NCBI GenBank assembly: GCA_937902995.1
Contig: CALEKY010000008.1
Location: forward strand, 1 to 34,090
Source: an uncultured Sinobacteraceae bacterium
Lineage (GTDB): Bacteria; Pseudomonadota; Gammaproteobacteria; Steroidobacterales; Steroidobacteraceae
Length of the DNA: 34,090 bases
Direction: 5' to 3'
Part shown: positions 6,440 through 14,917 of the stretch, one piece after another
Position numbering within the stretch: position 1 is the stretch's first letter
Layout: every line of letters begins with the position of its first letter
Notes under the pieces: generated by a model
Told to the model about the DNA's origin: nothing
The model's input: only the letters and a program-made list of their open reading frames with translations
Database searches by the model: none
Position numbers and translations under genes: made by a program

Positions 6440-8230
6440 ATGAAGAGTCACAAGCCCGCAGCCGCGAAGGGACGCTGGTGGGGTCGCAACGCCGGCTTGC
6501 GTGCCCGACTCGTGCTCATCGTGGGCGTGGCGATGTTGGCGCCAGGCGTGCTCGCCGTTTTCCAGGCGGTCTCGAGCTATAACAGCAGTATTCGCATTCT
6601 CGAACAGAACCTCGCCCAAGCGGCGCAGCTCGCAGCGAACGAAGAAGTGAGCATGATCTCCGCTTCGCGAGAGATCCTGACGAGCCTTGCCGCCAATCCC
6701 GACGTTCAGACGCGCAGAGGGCTCGCATGCCGGCGGGCGCTGCAACGCGCGATTGCCGGGCTGGATCAATATGCCGGCGCGATCGTCGCCGACGAGACCG
6801 GGACGCTGACCTGCTCTTCGAACACGGTGCCCGAGTCGATGAACGTCGGTAATTTCGTTTGGTACGACGAGATCATGCGCGGCGCGCCGTTCGTCGTCAG
6901 CGACTTGTTGTTCGCACCGTGGCTCGAGCGTTGGGGAATGGTGACCGCCGTTCCGCTGCTCGATAACGAAGGCGAGATTCGCGGTGCCGTGGCGCTGTTC
7001 ATCGGGCTCGATTGGCTGACGCGCCGCTATCAGAACGCGGCGCCCGGCGACGATACGGTGCTGGCCCTGCTCGACAGCAAGGGCGATCTCATCACTGCAG
7101 ATCGACGGCAGGATGCGATCACCTCCGGATTGCCGCGCGGCAGCCTGGTTGCACAGCACCTGCAATCCCACACCGAAACGTTTCGCGCGCGCGGTGCGGA
7201 CGGCACGTGGCGTCTGTACGTGTTGAGCCCGTTGTTGGGCGGACGTGTGTTCGTGATCCTGGGCACGCCGCTCTTCGCTGCCATCGGACCGCTCGCGATT
7301 CAGGTCGCATGGGGCGTGTTCACGCCGATCCTCATGTGGGGCCTTGCGGTGCTCGTCGTGTGGGTCGGTATCGAGCATCTCGTCGTCCGCTGGATCACAT
7401 ATCTGGAACGCATCACCTCGGCCTACGCTTCCGGCCGTCAAAGCGTGCGGCCCGAACGCGTCAGCGCCGCGCCGGCCGAAATTCGCAGTCTCGGCGAGAC
7501 GTTCGCGCGCATGGCCGATCTGATCACGGCGCGCGAGAACGAGCTTCGGGAATCGCTGGCGCAAAAGGAGCTGCTCGTGCGCGAGATCCATCATCGCGTG
7601 AAGAACAATCTGCAGCTCGTGATGAGCCTGTTGAATCTGCACGCGCGACGCATTCGCGACCCGCGCGCCGAAGCGGCATTCGCGGAAGCTCGCAGCCGCA
7701 TCAACGCGCTCGCCACATTGCATCGGCGCTTGTACGAATCGGAGAACCTGCAGCAGGTCGACTTGCGCTGGTTTCTCGAAGATCTCTGCGTCGAGCTGCG
7801 CAGGGGCGGGTTGTCCGGCAATCGGCATATCGAGCTGACCGTGCATGCGCCCGACGAGGTGATCGGACCCGAGGTCGCCGTGCCGCTCGGCCTGCTCGTC
7901 ACGGAGGCGATCACCAACGCCTACAAGCACGCCTTCCCCGGACGCGACTCCGGCAAGATCGAAGTGCGCGTGACGCGCGAATCGCCCACGCACTTGATGC
8001 TCGTCGTGCGCGACGACGGCACCGGCTACGAACCCGGGCAACAGGAGGCGAGCGGGCTCGGCCGCTCATTGATCGATGCTTTCGTTCGCCAACTGCGGGG
8101 GGAGCTCGAAATCGAGTCGAACAACGGCACGCAGGTGACGGTGCGATTTCCCTCCGGCGTTCCGGAGCCGCCCGGCACGAAGACGCCCCCGTCTACGGTC
8201 GCCGAAGCGGCGGAAACCGTGCCGCCATGA
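6440..8230 (+). CDS. Membrane HisKA_2 sensor kinase, likely PhyR kinase
   Basis: A 596-aa inner-membrane histidine kinase. First membrane helix about 22-45; an extracytoplasmic sensor region about 46-280 probably of dCACHE type, with two Cys (about 102 and 124); second helix about 283-315; a HAMP-like linker to about 365. The dimerisation domain carries EIHHRVKNNLQ with His384/His385 as phosphoacceptor, typical of HisKA_2/HWE-related kinases that feed PhyR. The ATPase domain follows, with N-box Asn493 in EAITNAYKHAF and a DDGTGY motif. It starts 32 bases after ecfG. By context it phosphorylates PhyR in response to an unknown envelope signal. The C-terminal 30 residues are Pro/Thr-rich and dispensable-looking. 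Confidence 0.93.
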   Translation: MKSHKPAAAKGRWWGRNAGLRARLVLIVGVAMLAPGVLAVFQAVSSYNSSIRILEQNLAQAAQLAANEEVSMISASREILTSLAANPDVQTRRGLACRRALQRAIAGLDQYAGAIVADETGTLTCSSNTVPESMNVGNFVWYDEIMRGAPFVVSDLLFAPWLERWGMVTAVPLLDNEGEIRGAVALFIGLDWLTRRYQNAAPGDDTVLALLDSKGDLITADRRQDAITSGLPRGSLVAQHLQSHTETFRARGADGTWRLYVLSPLLGGRVFVILGTPLFAAIGPLAIQVAWGVFTPILMWGLAVLVVWVGIEHLVVRWITYLERITSAYASGRQSVRPERVSAAPAEIRSLGETFARMADLITARENELRESLAQKELLVREIHHRVKNNLQLVMSLLNLHARRIRDPRAEAAFAEARSRINALATLHRRLYESENLQQVDLRWFLEDLCVELRRGGLSGNRHIELTVHAPDEVIGPEVAVPLGLLVTEAITNAYKHAFPGRDSGKIEVRVTRESPTHLMLVVRDDGTGYEPGQQEASGLGRSLIDAFVRQLRGELEIESNNGTQVTVRFPSGVPEPPGTKTPPSTVAEAAETVPP

Positions 8231-8331
8231 GCGCGTTTGCGCTCCCGTCCCCAGGCTGAACCTCATATTCGACCAACTCGAAAGCGGGCGGTGCGCTATG
8301 CTCACGCGCCGTTTCGTCCCGTTGTTCTCGA

Positions 8332-9591
8332 ATGTCTCAATTGCGCCGGCGCGCCTTCGAAGTGCTGCGCCATCCCGTTCTCGTCCGCTATCTCACTGCC
8401 CGCTTGCTGGCCACGCTGGCAGCGCAAGTTCAAACCGTTGCGGTCGGCTGGCAAATCTACGAGATCACCCGCGATCCGCTCGACTTGGGTCTGATCGGTC
8501 TGTCGCAGTTCCTGCCGTTCGTCGTGCTCATCCTGCCGGCCGGTCAAATTGCGGATCGCTACGATCGGCGCAACATCGTCATGGCGTGCTATGCGACAGA
8601 GACGCTCTGCGCATTGCTGTTGCTCGCCTTCACGATCTTGCACATCAGCGATCCATGGCCGGTGTTCGCTGCAATGACGCTGCTCGGCTGTGCGCGGGCA
8701 TTTTCGATGCCGAGCGGGCAGGCATTGCTGCCGAATCTCGTGCCGCCCGAACAGTTCGGCCGGGCGGTGGCTCTGAATTCCTCCGTGTTTCAGATCTCGA
8801 CGGTCGCGGGGCCGGCCATCGGCGGCTTGATCTACCTCGGCGGACCCGCGTTCGTTTACAGCTCGGTCGCGACGCTCGCGGCGATCGCTACGTTGCTGAT
8901 GCTGCGGGTTCATGCACCCCAGCAGCAGTCGGCCACGCGCGAACCGACGAGCCTGTCTACGTTGCTTTCGGGACTGAAATTCGTGCGATCGAAGCCGACC
9001 GTACTCGGCGCGATCTCGCTCGATCTGTTCGCCGTATTGTTCGGCGGCGCGACGGCGCTGCTGCCAATCTATGCGAGCGACGTGCTGCACATCGGTCCTG
9101 CAGGTCTCGGCTTGTTGCGCACGGCACCCGGAATCGGTGCAAGCCTCTGTGCGATCGCGCTCGCCTTGTATCCGATCGGACGCAACGTCGGACGGTGGAT
9201 GTTCGGCGGCGTGTTCGCCTACGGCGTTGCGACATTGATCTTCGGACTGAGCTCGTCGTTCTGGTTGTCGCTGCTCGCCCTGATCGTGCTCGGCGCCGGC
9301 GACATGGTGAGCGTCTACGTGAGGCATCTGCTCGTGCAACTCGAGACGCCCGATGAGATCCGCGGGCGAGTGAGCGCCGTCAGTGCGGTCTTCATCGGCG
9401 CATCGAACGAGCTCGGCGAATTCGAATCCGGGCTGACTGCACGTTGGTGGGGTGCCGTTCGATCCGTCGTCATCGGAGCGATCGCCACGCTGGTCGTCAC
9501 CGGTCTATGGATGCGTCTGTTCCCGGTCCTGTGGAAGATGGACCGTTTTCCGCCGCCTGCCCCGAAGTCGCCGGCCGCCGCGAGCCCTTAA
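8332..9591 (+). CDS. MFS transporter, EntS-like exporter family
   Basis: A 419-aa major facilitator with the expected pattern of about 12 hydrophobic helices. The loop motif after helix 2, GQIADRYDRRNIV, is the classic MFS signature, and PSGQALLPNLVP and the ELGEFESGLTA stretch resemble the EntS/MFS_3 exporters (enterobactin or drug efflux). The substrate cannot be told. The start ATG at 8332 lacks a strong ribosome site; the 101-base gap upstream shows nothing else of note. It is not clearly part of the stress operon. Confidence 0.88.
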   Translation: MSQLRRRAFEVLRHPVLVRYLTARLLATLAAQVQTVAVGWQIYEITRDPLDLGLIGLSQFLPFVVLILPAGQIADRYDRRNIVMACYATETLCALLLLAFTILHISDPWPVFAAMTLLGCARAFSMPSGQALLPNLVPPEQFGRAVALNSSVFQISTVAGPAIGGLIYLGGPAFVYSSVATLAAIATLLMLRVHAPQQQSATREPTSLSTLLSGLKFVRSKPTVLGAISLDLFAVLFGGATALLPIYASDVLHIGPAGLGLLRTAPGIGASLCAIALALYPIGRNVGRWMFGGVFAYGVATLIFGLSSSFWLSLLALIVLGAGDMVSVYVRHLLVQLETPDEIRGRVSAVSAVFIGASNELGEFESGLTARWWGAVRSVVIGAIATLVVTGLWMRLFPVLWKMDRFPPPAPKSPAAASP

Positions 9592-9637
9592 GCCGATCAC
9601 GACTTGCGCCTGTATATGCGTCCAGTACCATGGCTGC

Positions 9638-10720
9638 ATGCCGAAGTTGACGCGAACTGCAGCTCGGACGGGACGCGGTGCCGCCTCGAATCCGCCGGGG
9701 CGGTTCGAAACGACGCGTGCTGAGCTCGCAGACGACGGGTGGGGCACCCTCGACGAAGAGCTGCCGCCGTTCGAGACGACCGTCGCGCCCGAGCCGGCGC
9801 GGACGATCATTTCGCACAATCGCTCACCCGATATTCCGTTCGACCAGTCGATCAATCCGTACAAGGGATGCGAGCACGGATGCATTTATTGTTATGCGCG
9901 CCCCTCGCATGCCTATCTGAATCTCTCGCCGGGTTTGGATTTCGAGACGAAGCTTTTCTACAAGCCCGATGCCGCGCGCCTGCTCGAGCAGGAGCTCGCA
10001 AGGCCCGGCTACGTTTGTTCGCCGATCACGATCGGCGCGAACACCGATCCGTATCAGCCGATCGAGAAACGATATCGCGTGACACGCTCGATCATCGAGG
10101 TGCTGGCGAAATACCGGCATCCATTCTCGATCATCACGAAGAGTGCGCTGATCGAGCGCGACATCGATCTGCTTGCGCCGCTCGCCGCCGACAATCTCGT
10201 GCACGCGTTCGTCAGCGTGACGACACTCGACAACGTGCTGAAACGAACGCTCGAGCCGCGCACCTCATCGCCCGCTGCACGCCTGCGAGCGATTCGTACT
10301 TTGAGCGAGGCCGGCGTGCCGGTGGGCGTCATGGTTGCGCCCGTCATTCCGGTGCTGACCGACAGCGAGCTCGAACGTATTCTCGAAGCAGCCGCGGCAG
10401 CCGGCGCGCGATCGGCGGGTTACGTGGTACTGCGTCTGCCGCACGAGCTCAACGCGCTGTTCCGCGAGTGGCTCGAGCTCAATGAACCTTTGAAGGCCAA
10501 GCACGTACTTGTCCGATTGAACGAGCTGCACGGCGGCCGCGACTACGATTCGTCGTGGGGTCGGCGTCAAAGCGGCCAAGGCGTGTATGCAGAATTGTTG
10601 CGGCGACGCTTTACGGTCGCGTGCGCGCGCTTCGGGCTGAGCACGGGCGAACGGTTCGTGTACAACGTCAGCGCGTTTCGTCCGCCTCGGTCCGGACCCG
10701 AGCAGCTTTCATTGATTTAA
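9638..10720 (+). CDS. PA0069-family radical SAM protein
   Basis: A 360-aa protein of the PA0069/SplB-like radical SAM group. The 4Fe-4S motif C-x3-C-x2-C is seen as GCEHGCIYCYARPSH with Cys78, Cys82 and Cys85. The family features DQSINPYKGCEHGC, GANTDPYQPIEK and the conserved HGGRDYDSSWG region near the end are all present. The reaction is unknown; some relatives were proposed to act on nucleic acids like spore photoproduct lyase, but that is unproven. The start at 9638 is chosen because upstream codons overlap the MFS gene in another frame and are not family-like. No good Shine-Dalgarno is seen. Confidence 0.92.
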   Translation: MPKLTRTAARTGRGAASNPPGRFETTRAELADDGWGTLDEELPPFETTVAPEPARTIISHNRSPDIPFDQSINPYKGCEHGCIYCYARPSHAYLNLSPGLDFETKLFYKPDAARLLEQELARPGYVCSPITIGANTDPYQPIEKRYRVTRSIIEVLAKYRHPFSIITKSALIERDIDLLAPLAADNLVHAFVSVTTLDNVLKRTLEPRTSSPAARLRAIRTLSEAGVPVGVMVAPVIPVLTDSELERILEAAAAAGARSAGYVVLRLPHELNALFREWLELNEPLKAKHVLVRLNELHGGRDYDSSWGRRQSGQGVYAELLRRRFTVACARFGLSTGERFVYNVSAFRPPRSGPEQLSLI

Positions 10721-10774
10721 CGCTTGCGCTCCGCCTACGGCAGTTGCCGAATGCTACATGCGCGTTTTCCGGCG

Positions 10775-10801
10775 TTGCCGTTGAAAACGTTGGCGTATAC
10801 T
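10775..10801 (+). promoter_or_regulatory. Possible sigma70 promoter before the envelope cluster
   Basis: TTGCCG (10775-10780) and TATACT (10796-10801) are separated by 15 bases, about 100 bases before the first lipoprotein gene. The -10 match is good; the spacer is short. A pairing with TTGAAA (10781) would be too close. Confidence 0.35.
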
Positions 10802-10900
10802 CGAATCGTCTTTATCGTTTCCTAGCGAACTTTTGACGCAGACGATCATTGACTCAGCACTTCGGGAAGGATCCTGCACCGTCCTCGGAGATGACAAAAC

Positions 10901-11710
10901 ATGACGCGGCCATTTCGCGGAATCGCCCTTCGGTGTTTGCGGTCGAGCACCTCGCGATTTCGTTCGCAGCCGGTCGTCGCAGCCTGCATCGCCTTGACCC
11001 TGTCCGGATGCATGACTGCAAAGATCGAAGAGCTGCGTGAGGCGCCGACGCAAATCTCGTCGAACGAAGCCATCGTCCTGCTCGCCAAGCCGAGTTTGGA
11101 AGGTACGGGAACAGAACAGAAATTTCTCGATTGCCTGGAGCGCGAGCTCGTCGGCGTAACGGTCTCCGCCAATGTGGCGCAGGCGCAAAAGTCGGGTAAG
11201 CGCGTCGCGGCGCGCAGCAGTCTCGAGAATCGGCCGTTCCAGATCTATGCCGACAACGAGTTCGTGGATGCGCTCTATCCGTGGCTCGAGCCGAGCACGG
11301 CGCCAGCGAACGCGCAGGGGTTCAGCGCATTCTTGAGGCGGCCGGGCGTCGCCGAACGGGTGACGGAGATGGGCGTCCGTTACATCGTGTGGGTCGACGG
11401 CGTGACCCAAAAGACCGATGGCGGCGGCAGCATTGCCTGCGCCGCTGGTCCCGGCGGTGCGGGCTGTTTGGGGCTCGGCTGGTGGGAAAAACAGTCCGAC
11501 TACGAAGCGACGATCTGGGATTTGCGCCACGGTATCAATGTCGGGACCGTGACGACCGACGTGCGCGGCACTTCGGTGATGATCGGTGCGATTGCGCCGA
11601 TTCCGCTGATCTCGCCCGTGCAAAGCACCGCTTGCGATCGCTTGGCGAGCCAGCTCAAGTCGTTCTTGCTGGGATCGGATGAGAATCAGACTCTGAACGC
11701 GCGTCAGTAG
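10901..11710 (+). CDS. Lipoprotein, first gene of envelope cluster
   Basis: A 269-aa predicted lipoprotein with signal peptide and lipobox LSGC (Cys37). It has no recognised domain. The mature part holds an early phrase IVLLAKPSLEG, then a region with VRYIVWVDGVTQKTDGGGS and a Gly/Ala/Cys-rich segment (CAAGPGGAGC), ending with a probable beta-rich half (YEATIWDLRHG, GTVTTDVRGTSV). Unmodified Cys residues inside the mature protein could pair. GGAG lies 12 bases before the ATG. It opens the run of same-strand genes to 25477, though 179-bp and 230-bp gaps mean it could be a separate transcript. Confidence 0.75.
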   Translation: MTRPFRGIALRCLRSSTSRFRSQPVVAACIALTLSGCMTAKIEELREAPTQISSNEAIVLLAKPSLEGTGTEQKFLDCLERELVGVTVSANVAQAQKSGKRVAARSSLENRPFQIYADNEFVDALYPWLEPSTAPANAQGFSAFLRRPGVAERVTEMGVRYIVWVDGVTQKTDGGGSIACAAGPGGAGCLGLGWWEKQSDYEATIWDLRHGINVGTVTTDVRGTSVMIGAIAPIPLISPVQSTACDRLASQLKSFLLGSDENQTLNARQ

Positions 11711-11812
11711 CCTGCGCAGTCGGCATCTGCCTGACACTCTCCGACTCGCATTGAGGCAGGGAAGCAACCAACCCGGATCGTTCCGAGTTGAGTTGACGAA
11801 TGGATCCGAGAC

Positions 11813-11844
11813 GAACGTGCGCCGATGACGATCAGCGCACGTTC
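11813..11844 (+). terminator. Perfect 10-bp inverted repeat after lipoprotein gene
   Basis: Arms 11813-11822 and 11835-11844 are perfectly complementary with a 12-base loop, in the gap between the first lipoprotein and the Gly-rich lipoprotein. No T-run follows. It could be a terminator or an operator for the downstream gene. Confidence 0.4.
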
Positions 11845-11940
11845 AGCTTGCGCGTCGCAGATTCTGCTGTTGCGTTCGGGCGAGCGTGAGTGAAGTCAAA
11901 GAGAGAGCGTTCGATCTCGAACGCGAGCGGAGATACCGCG

Positions 11941-13608
11941 ATGTCTACACGCCAATCCCTACGACGGCTCCTCGCCATCGCGATCAAGACGGCGCTGGTC
12001 GGCGCGACTTCTTCTTTCCTGATCGGCGGCTGCGTCGATAAGTCTTCCTCGAGCAGCATGCCCTCTCCGTCGATCCCGAGCCCCTCGGGCGGTTCGTCTG
12101 GATCTTCGGGCGGAGGATCCTCTGGAAGCTCGGGCGGCGGCGCTGGTCTGCCGAGCGGCAGCAGCTCCGGCTCGAGTGGCGGCGGTTCGAGCGGCGGTGC
12201 AGGTCTCCCATCGGGTGGCGGTTCGAGCGGCGGCGGAGGATTGCCGTCCGTGCCAGGTGGTAGTTCGGGCGGTTCGAGTATGCCGTCCATGCCGGGCGGC
12301 TCATCGGGGGGAGGATCGGGCAGTGCCGGCGGTTCGTCCGGAGGCTTACCGGGCGGCTCTTCCGGAGGTTCCTCTGGAGGCGCGGGTCTTCCCTCGATGC
12401 CGGGCGGTTCTTCCGACGGCAGCGCCGGTGGCGGCGGGAGTCCAATCGGCGGTTCGACCGGAGGTGCGGGTGGCCAAGCAGGACTGCCAGGCTTGCCGGG
12501 CAGTGCAGGTGGCTCGGGGGCAGGGACTCAGGCTGCCGGCAGCGCGGGCGGAACGTCTGGTCAGGGCGGCACCGGTGCGAATGTGGGCGGTGGACAAAGC
12601 GGCGGATCGTCGGGCGGTGGCGCGCAACCCTCGATCGGCTTGCCTTCCGGAAGTGACGGATCAGCGGGCGGATTCCCGAGCCCGAGTGCAGGTGCGTCCG
12701 GCGGCGGCCAAGCAGGCGGTGCGGGCTCAGGCGGTGCGGCGGGCGATGACGCGTCGTTCCCCTCGGCACAAGGCAGCCCGTCTGCAAACGAAAGCATTTT
12801 CACGGGTTCGAGCGGTGCTGCCGGCAGCGGTGCCGTTGCCGGAGGTGGCCAAGGCGGCGGACAAGGCGATGCATCCGCGCAATCCTCCGGCGGCAGCGGA
12901 TCCGCGGGAGGTGCTTCAGGTGGCTTCCCGACGGTTGCAGGAAGCGGCGGCGGAGCCGCCGGCGGTGCGGGCGGTTTTCCAGGCGCCGAAGGACCCGGAG
13001 GCGAGGCGGGCGCCGGGGAAGGTAATGCGGGAGGCGGAGACGGTGCCGGCGGCGGCGCGGGTGCTGTGGGCAGCGCGCAAGCTGGCGGTAGTTCCGGACG
13101 CGGCCCCATGACTCAGAACGAGCGCACGGCGCAAATCGACCGTCAGTTCGATGTCACGTTCGGTGTGTTCGACGAGACGATCCGGCAGGAGCAAGCCGTG
13201 ATCGCCAGTCAGCGCGGCGGACGAGGCGGCGGACTCGGGGGAGGCATCGGTGCGATCGGTGCGGGCGACGACACCCTCGGCGGTGATTCGAGCGGCGGCG
13301 CTTCCGGAGAAGGCGACGACGGATCGGGCGGGTCGGTCACTGCGAGTGCCGGTCAGGGCGGTAGACAAGGTCAGGGACAAGGCCAGGGTCAAGGACAAGG
13401 TCGCGGGCAGAGCGGCGGCGGCAGCGGTGTGGGCGGCGGCCCGGCCGGCGGCGCGGGTCCGAACACGATTCCTGCCGACATTCCGGACGGCCGCGACGAC
13501 GACATCGTTGCGCGTCAGTTGCGCGAAGCAGCGATGAGCGAGACGGATCCCGAGCTGCGTGAGAAGCTCTGGGAGGAGTATCGCAACTACAAGAAGAACG
13601 CCGGCTGA
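11941..13608 (+). CDS. Gly/Ser-rich low-complexity lipoprotein
   Basis: A 555-aa protein with signal peptide and lipobox IGGC (about residue 31). About 360 residues of Gly/Ser/Ala-rich sequence follow, with recurring GGSSGG, GGAGLPS and SMPGGSS units. A conserved-looking short block comes next (MTQNERTAQIDRQFDVTFGVFDETIRQ), then a GQGQGQGQ tract. The end is charged and helical (DIPDGRDDDIVARQ through REKLWEEYRNYKK). The repeats look intrinsically disordered and could act as a flexible periplasmic tether from lipid anchor to the folded C-terminus. The ATG at 11941 with GGAG upstream is preferred over an in-frame GTG at 11890. The function is not known; context places it with the ExbB/vWA cluster. 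Confidence 0.75.
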   Translation: MSTRQSLRRLLAIAIKTALVGATSSFLIGGCVDKSSSSSMPSPSIPSPSGGSSGSSGGGSSGSSGGGAGLPSGSSSGSSGGGSSGGAGLPSGGGSSGGGGLPSVPGGSSGGSSMPSMPGGSSGGGSGSAGGSSGGLPGGSSGGSSGGAGLPSMPGGSSDGSAGGGGSPIGGSTGGAGGQAGLPGLPGSAGGSGAGTQAAGSAGGTSGQGGTGANVGGGQSGGSSGGGAQPSIGLPSGSDGSAGGFPSPSAGASGGGQAGGAGSGGAAGDDASFPSAQGSPSANESIFTGSSGAAGSGAVAGGGQGGGQGDASAQSSGGSGSAGGASGGFPTVAGSGGGAAGGAGGFPGAEGPGGEAGAGEGNAGGGDGAGGGAGAVGSAQAGGSSGRGPMTQNERTAQIDRQFDVTFGVFDETIRQEQAVIASQRGGRGGGLGGGIGAIGAGDDTLGGDSSGGASGEGDDGSGGSVTASAGQGGRQGQGQGQGQGQGRGQSGGGSGVGGGPAGGAGPNTIPADIPDGRDDDIVARQLREAAMSETDPELREKLWEEYRNYKKNAG

Positions 13609-13669
13609 GGCCGTGTCTGGCGATGTTGGTGTCGAGTCTTATGGTTGAAGTCGAGAGCGAATCGCGATC

Positions 13670-14899
13670 ATGAGCCAAGCACTTCGAACTTTCGTCTTGG
13701 GCGCGTTTGCGATCGTTTGCGTAGCGCTGAGCGGCTGCATGACGCACGAGACGCGTCCGCTGCCGCGTATCAATGCGATCCGGGCGACGACCGAGATTCC
13801 GCCGGATCAGTTGCTCGATGTCGGCGTGCGGTTGCTCGACGAGAACGTCCCGCAGGACGAGAAGAAACAAGAAGAGGAACGCATTTTCCCCGACGTACGG
13901 CGCGCGGAAGCTCGCTACATCGCGATGCAGATCCGCAATACGCTCGAGGGCACGGGTCATTGGGGTCAGGTGCGCGTGATTCCCTCCGATGCCGATGCGC
14001 TCGACGTGCACGTTTCCGGAAAGATCATCGAGTCGACTGGCGCAAGGCTGCGTCTCGAAGTGACGGTCAGCGATGCGACGAATCGCGTCTGGTTCAAGAA
14101 GCTCTACGAGCAGCCTGCCGACACGCGTTCGTATCGCGACAACACGGGACGAGTACGCGATCCGTTCCAGAACCTTTACAGCACGCTCGCGAACGACATG
14201 CTCGCGTACCGGCAGCAGCTCGCCCTGGCAGACCTGCAGGCGATTCGCCGAGTTTCGGAGCTGCGTTTCGCGGCGTCGCTTGCGCCGTATGCATTCGGGG
14301 ACTACCTCAGCGAGGACAAGAAGGGCGTATATCGCGTCGCGCGTCTGCCGGCCGACGACGATCCCTTGTTCGTGCGCGTGGATCGTATCCGTGAGCGCGA
14401 CTATGCGCTCATCGACACCATCAACGAGCATTACGCGCTGTTCGCGGAGAACATGTCCGATCCGTATTTGAGCTGGCGGCGTTACAGCTACGACGAGATC
14501 GAGGCGCAAGACGAAGCGAAGCGGCAAGCGTTGACGCGCAAGCTGCTCGGCGCCGCCGCCATCATCGGCGGGCTCATTGCCGGTACCGAATCCGGCACGT
14601 ACGTGGGCCAGGCAGCAGCGACGGCCGCAGTGTTCGGCGGCGCGTACGCCATCAAGAGCGGTTTCGACAAAGGTGCCGAAGTGAAGATGCACTCGGATTC
14701 GCTGAAGCAGTTGGGCGAATCGTTCCAGGCGGAAGTGCAGCCGATGGTCGTCGAGGTCGAGGGCCGCACGCTGCAATTGCGTGGAACAGCCGACCAGCAG
14801 TTTCACGAATGGCGTCGGTTGCTGCGCGAGCTCTACGAGAACGAAACGGGCGTTGCCGTGCCTGCCGAAACGACGGCCACGACGGTGCCGGCGCAATAG
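13670..14899 (+). CDS. Lipoprotein of envelope cluster
   Basis: A 409-aa lipoprotein with lipobox LSGC (Cys23). It has no named domain that I recognise. The first half has mixed alpha/beta character with RRAEARYIAMQIRNTLEGTGHWGQVRV followed by beta-like SGKIIESTGARLRLEVTV, which is reminiscent of lipoproteins assembling at the outer membrane. A small-residue hydrophobic segment at about 287-325 (KLLGAAAIIGGLIAGTESG) may insert in a membrane. It is 18 bases upstream of the transmembrane kinase and is likely co-transcribed with it. Confidence 0.78.
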   Translation: MSQALRTFVLGAFAIVCVALSGCMTHETRPLPRINAIRATTEIPPDQLLDVGVRLLDENVPQDEKKQEEERIFPDVRRAEARYIAMQIRNTLEGTGHWGQVRVIPSDADALDVHVSGKIIESTGARLRLEVTVSDATNRVWFKKLYEQPADTRSYRDNTGRVRDPFQNLYSTLANDMLAYRQQLALADLQAIRRVSELRFAASLAPYAFGDYLSEDKKGVYRVARLPADDDPLFVRVDRIRERDYALIDTINEHYALFAENMSDPYLSWRRYSYDEIEAQDEAKRQALTRKLLGAAAIIGGLIAGTESGTYVGQAAATAAVFGGAYAIKSGFDKGAEVKMHSDSLKQLGESFQAEVQPMVVEVEGRTLQLRGTADQQFHEWRRLLRELYENETGVAVPAETTATTVPAQ

Positions 14900-14917
14900 C
14901 GGACGATCGACAGGTGC

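Noticed and set aside
7405..7430. EcfG-like match GGAAC-N16-CGCT inside the sensor kinase gene
   Set aside because: It has one mismatch in the -10 block, lies within a coding region, and no gene start follows.
6410..8041. 543-aa minus-strand frame opposite the sensor kinase
   Set aside because: It is antisense to a gene with complete HisKA_2 and ATPase motifs, and its composition is not protein-like.
9452..9637. N-terminal extension of the PA0069-family radical SAM gene
   Set aside because: It mostly overlaps the MFS gene in another frame and is Cys/Arg-rich without family resemblance; ATG at 9638 fits.
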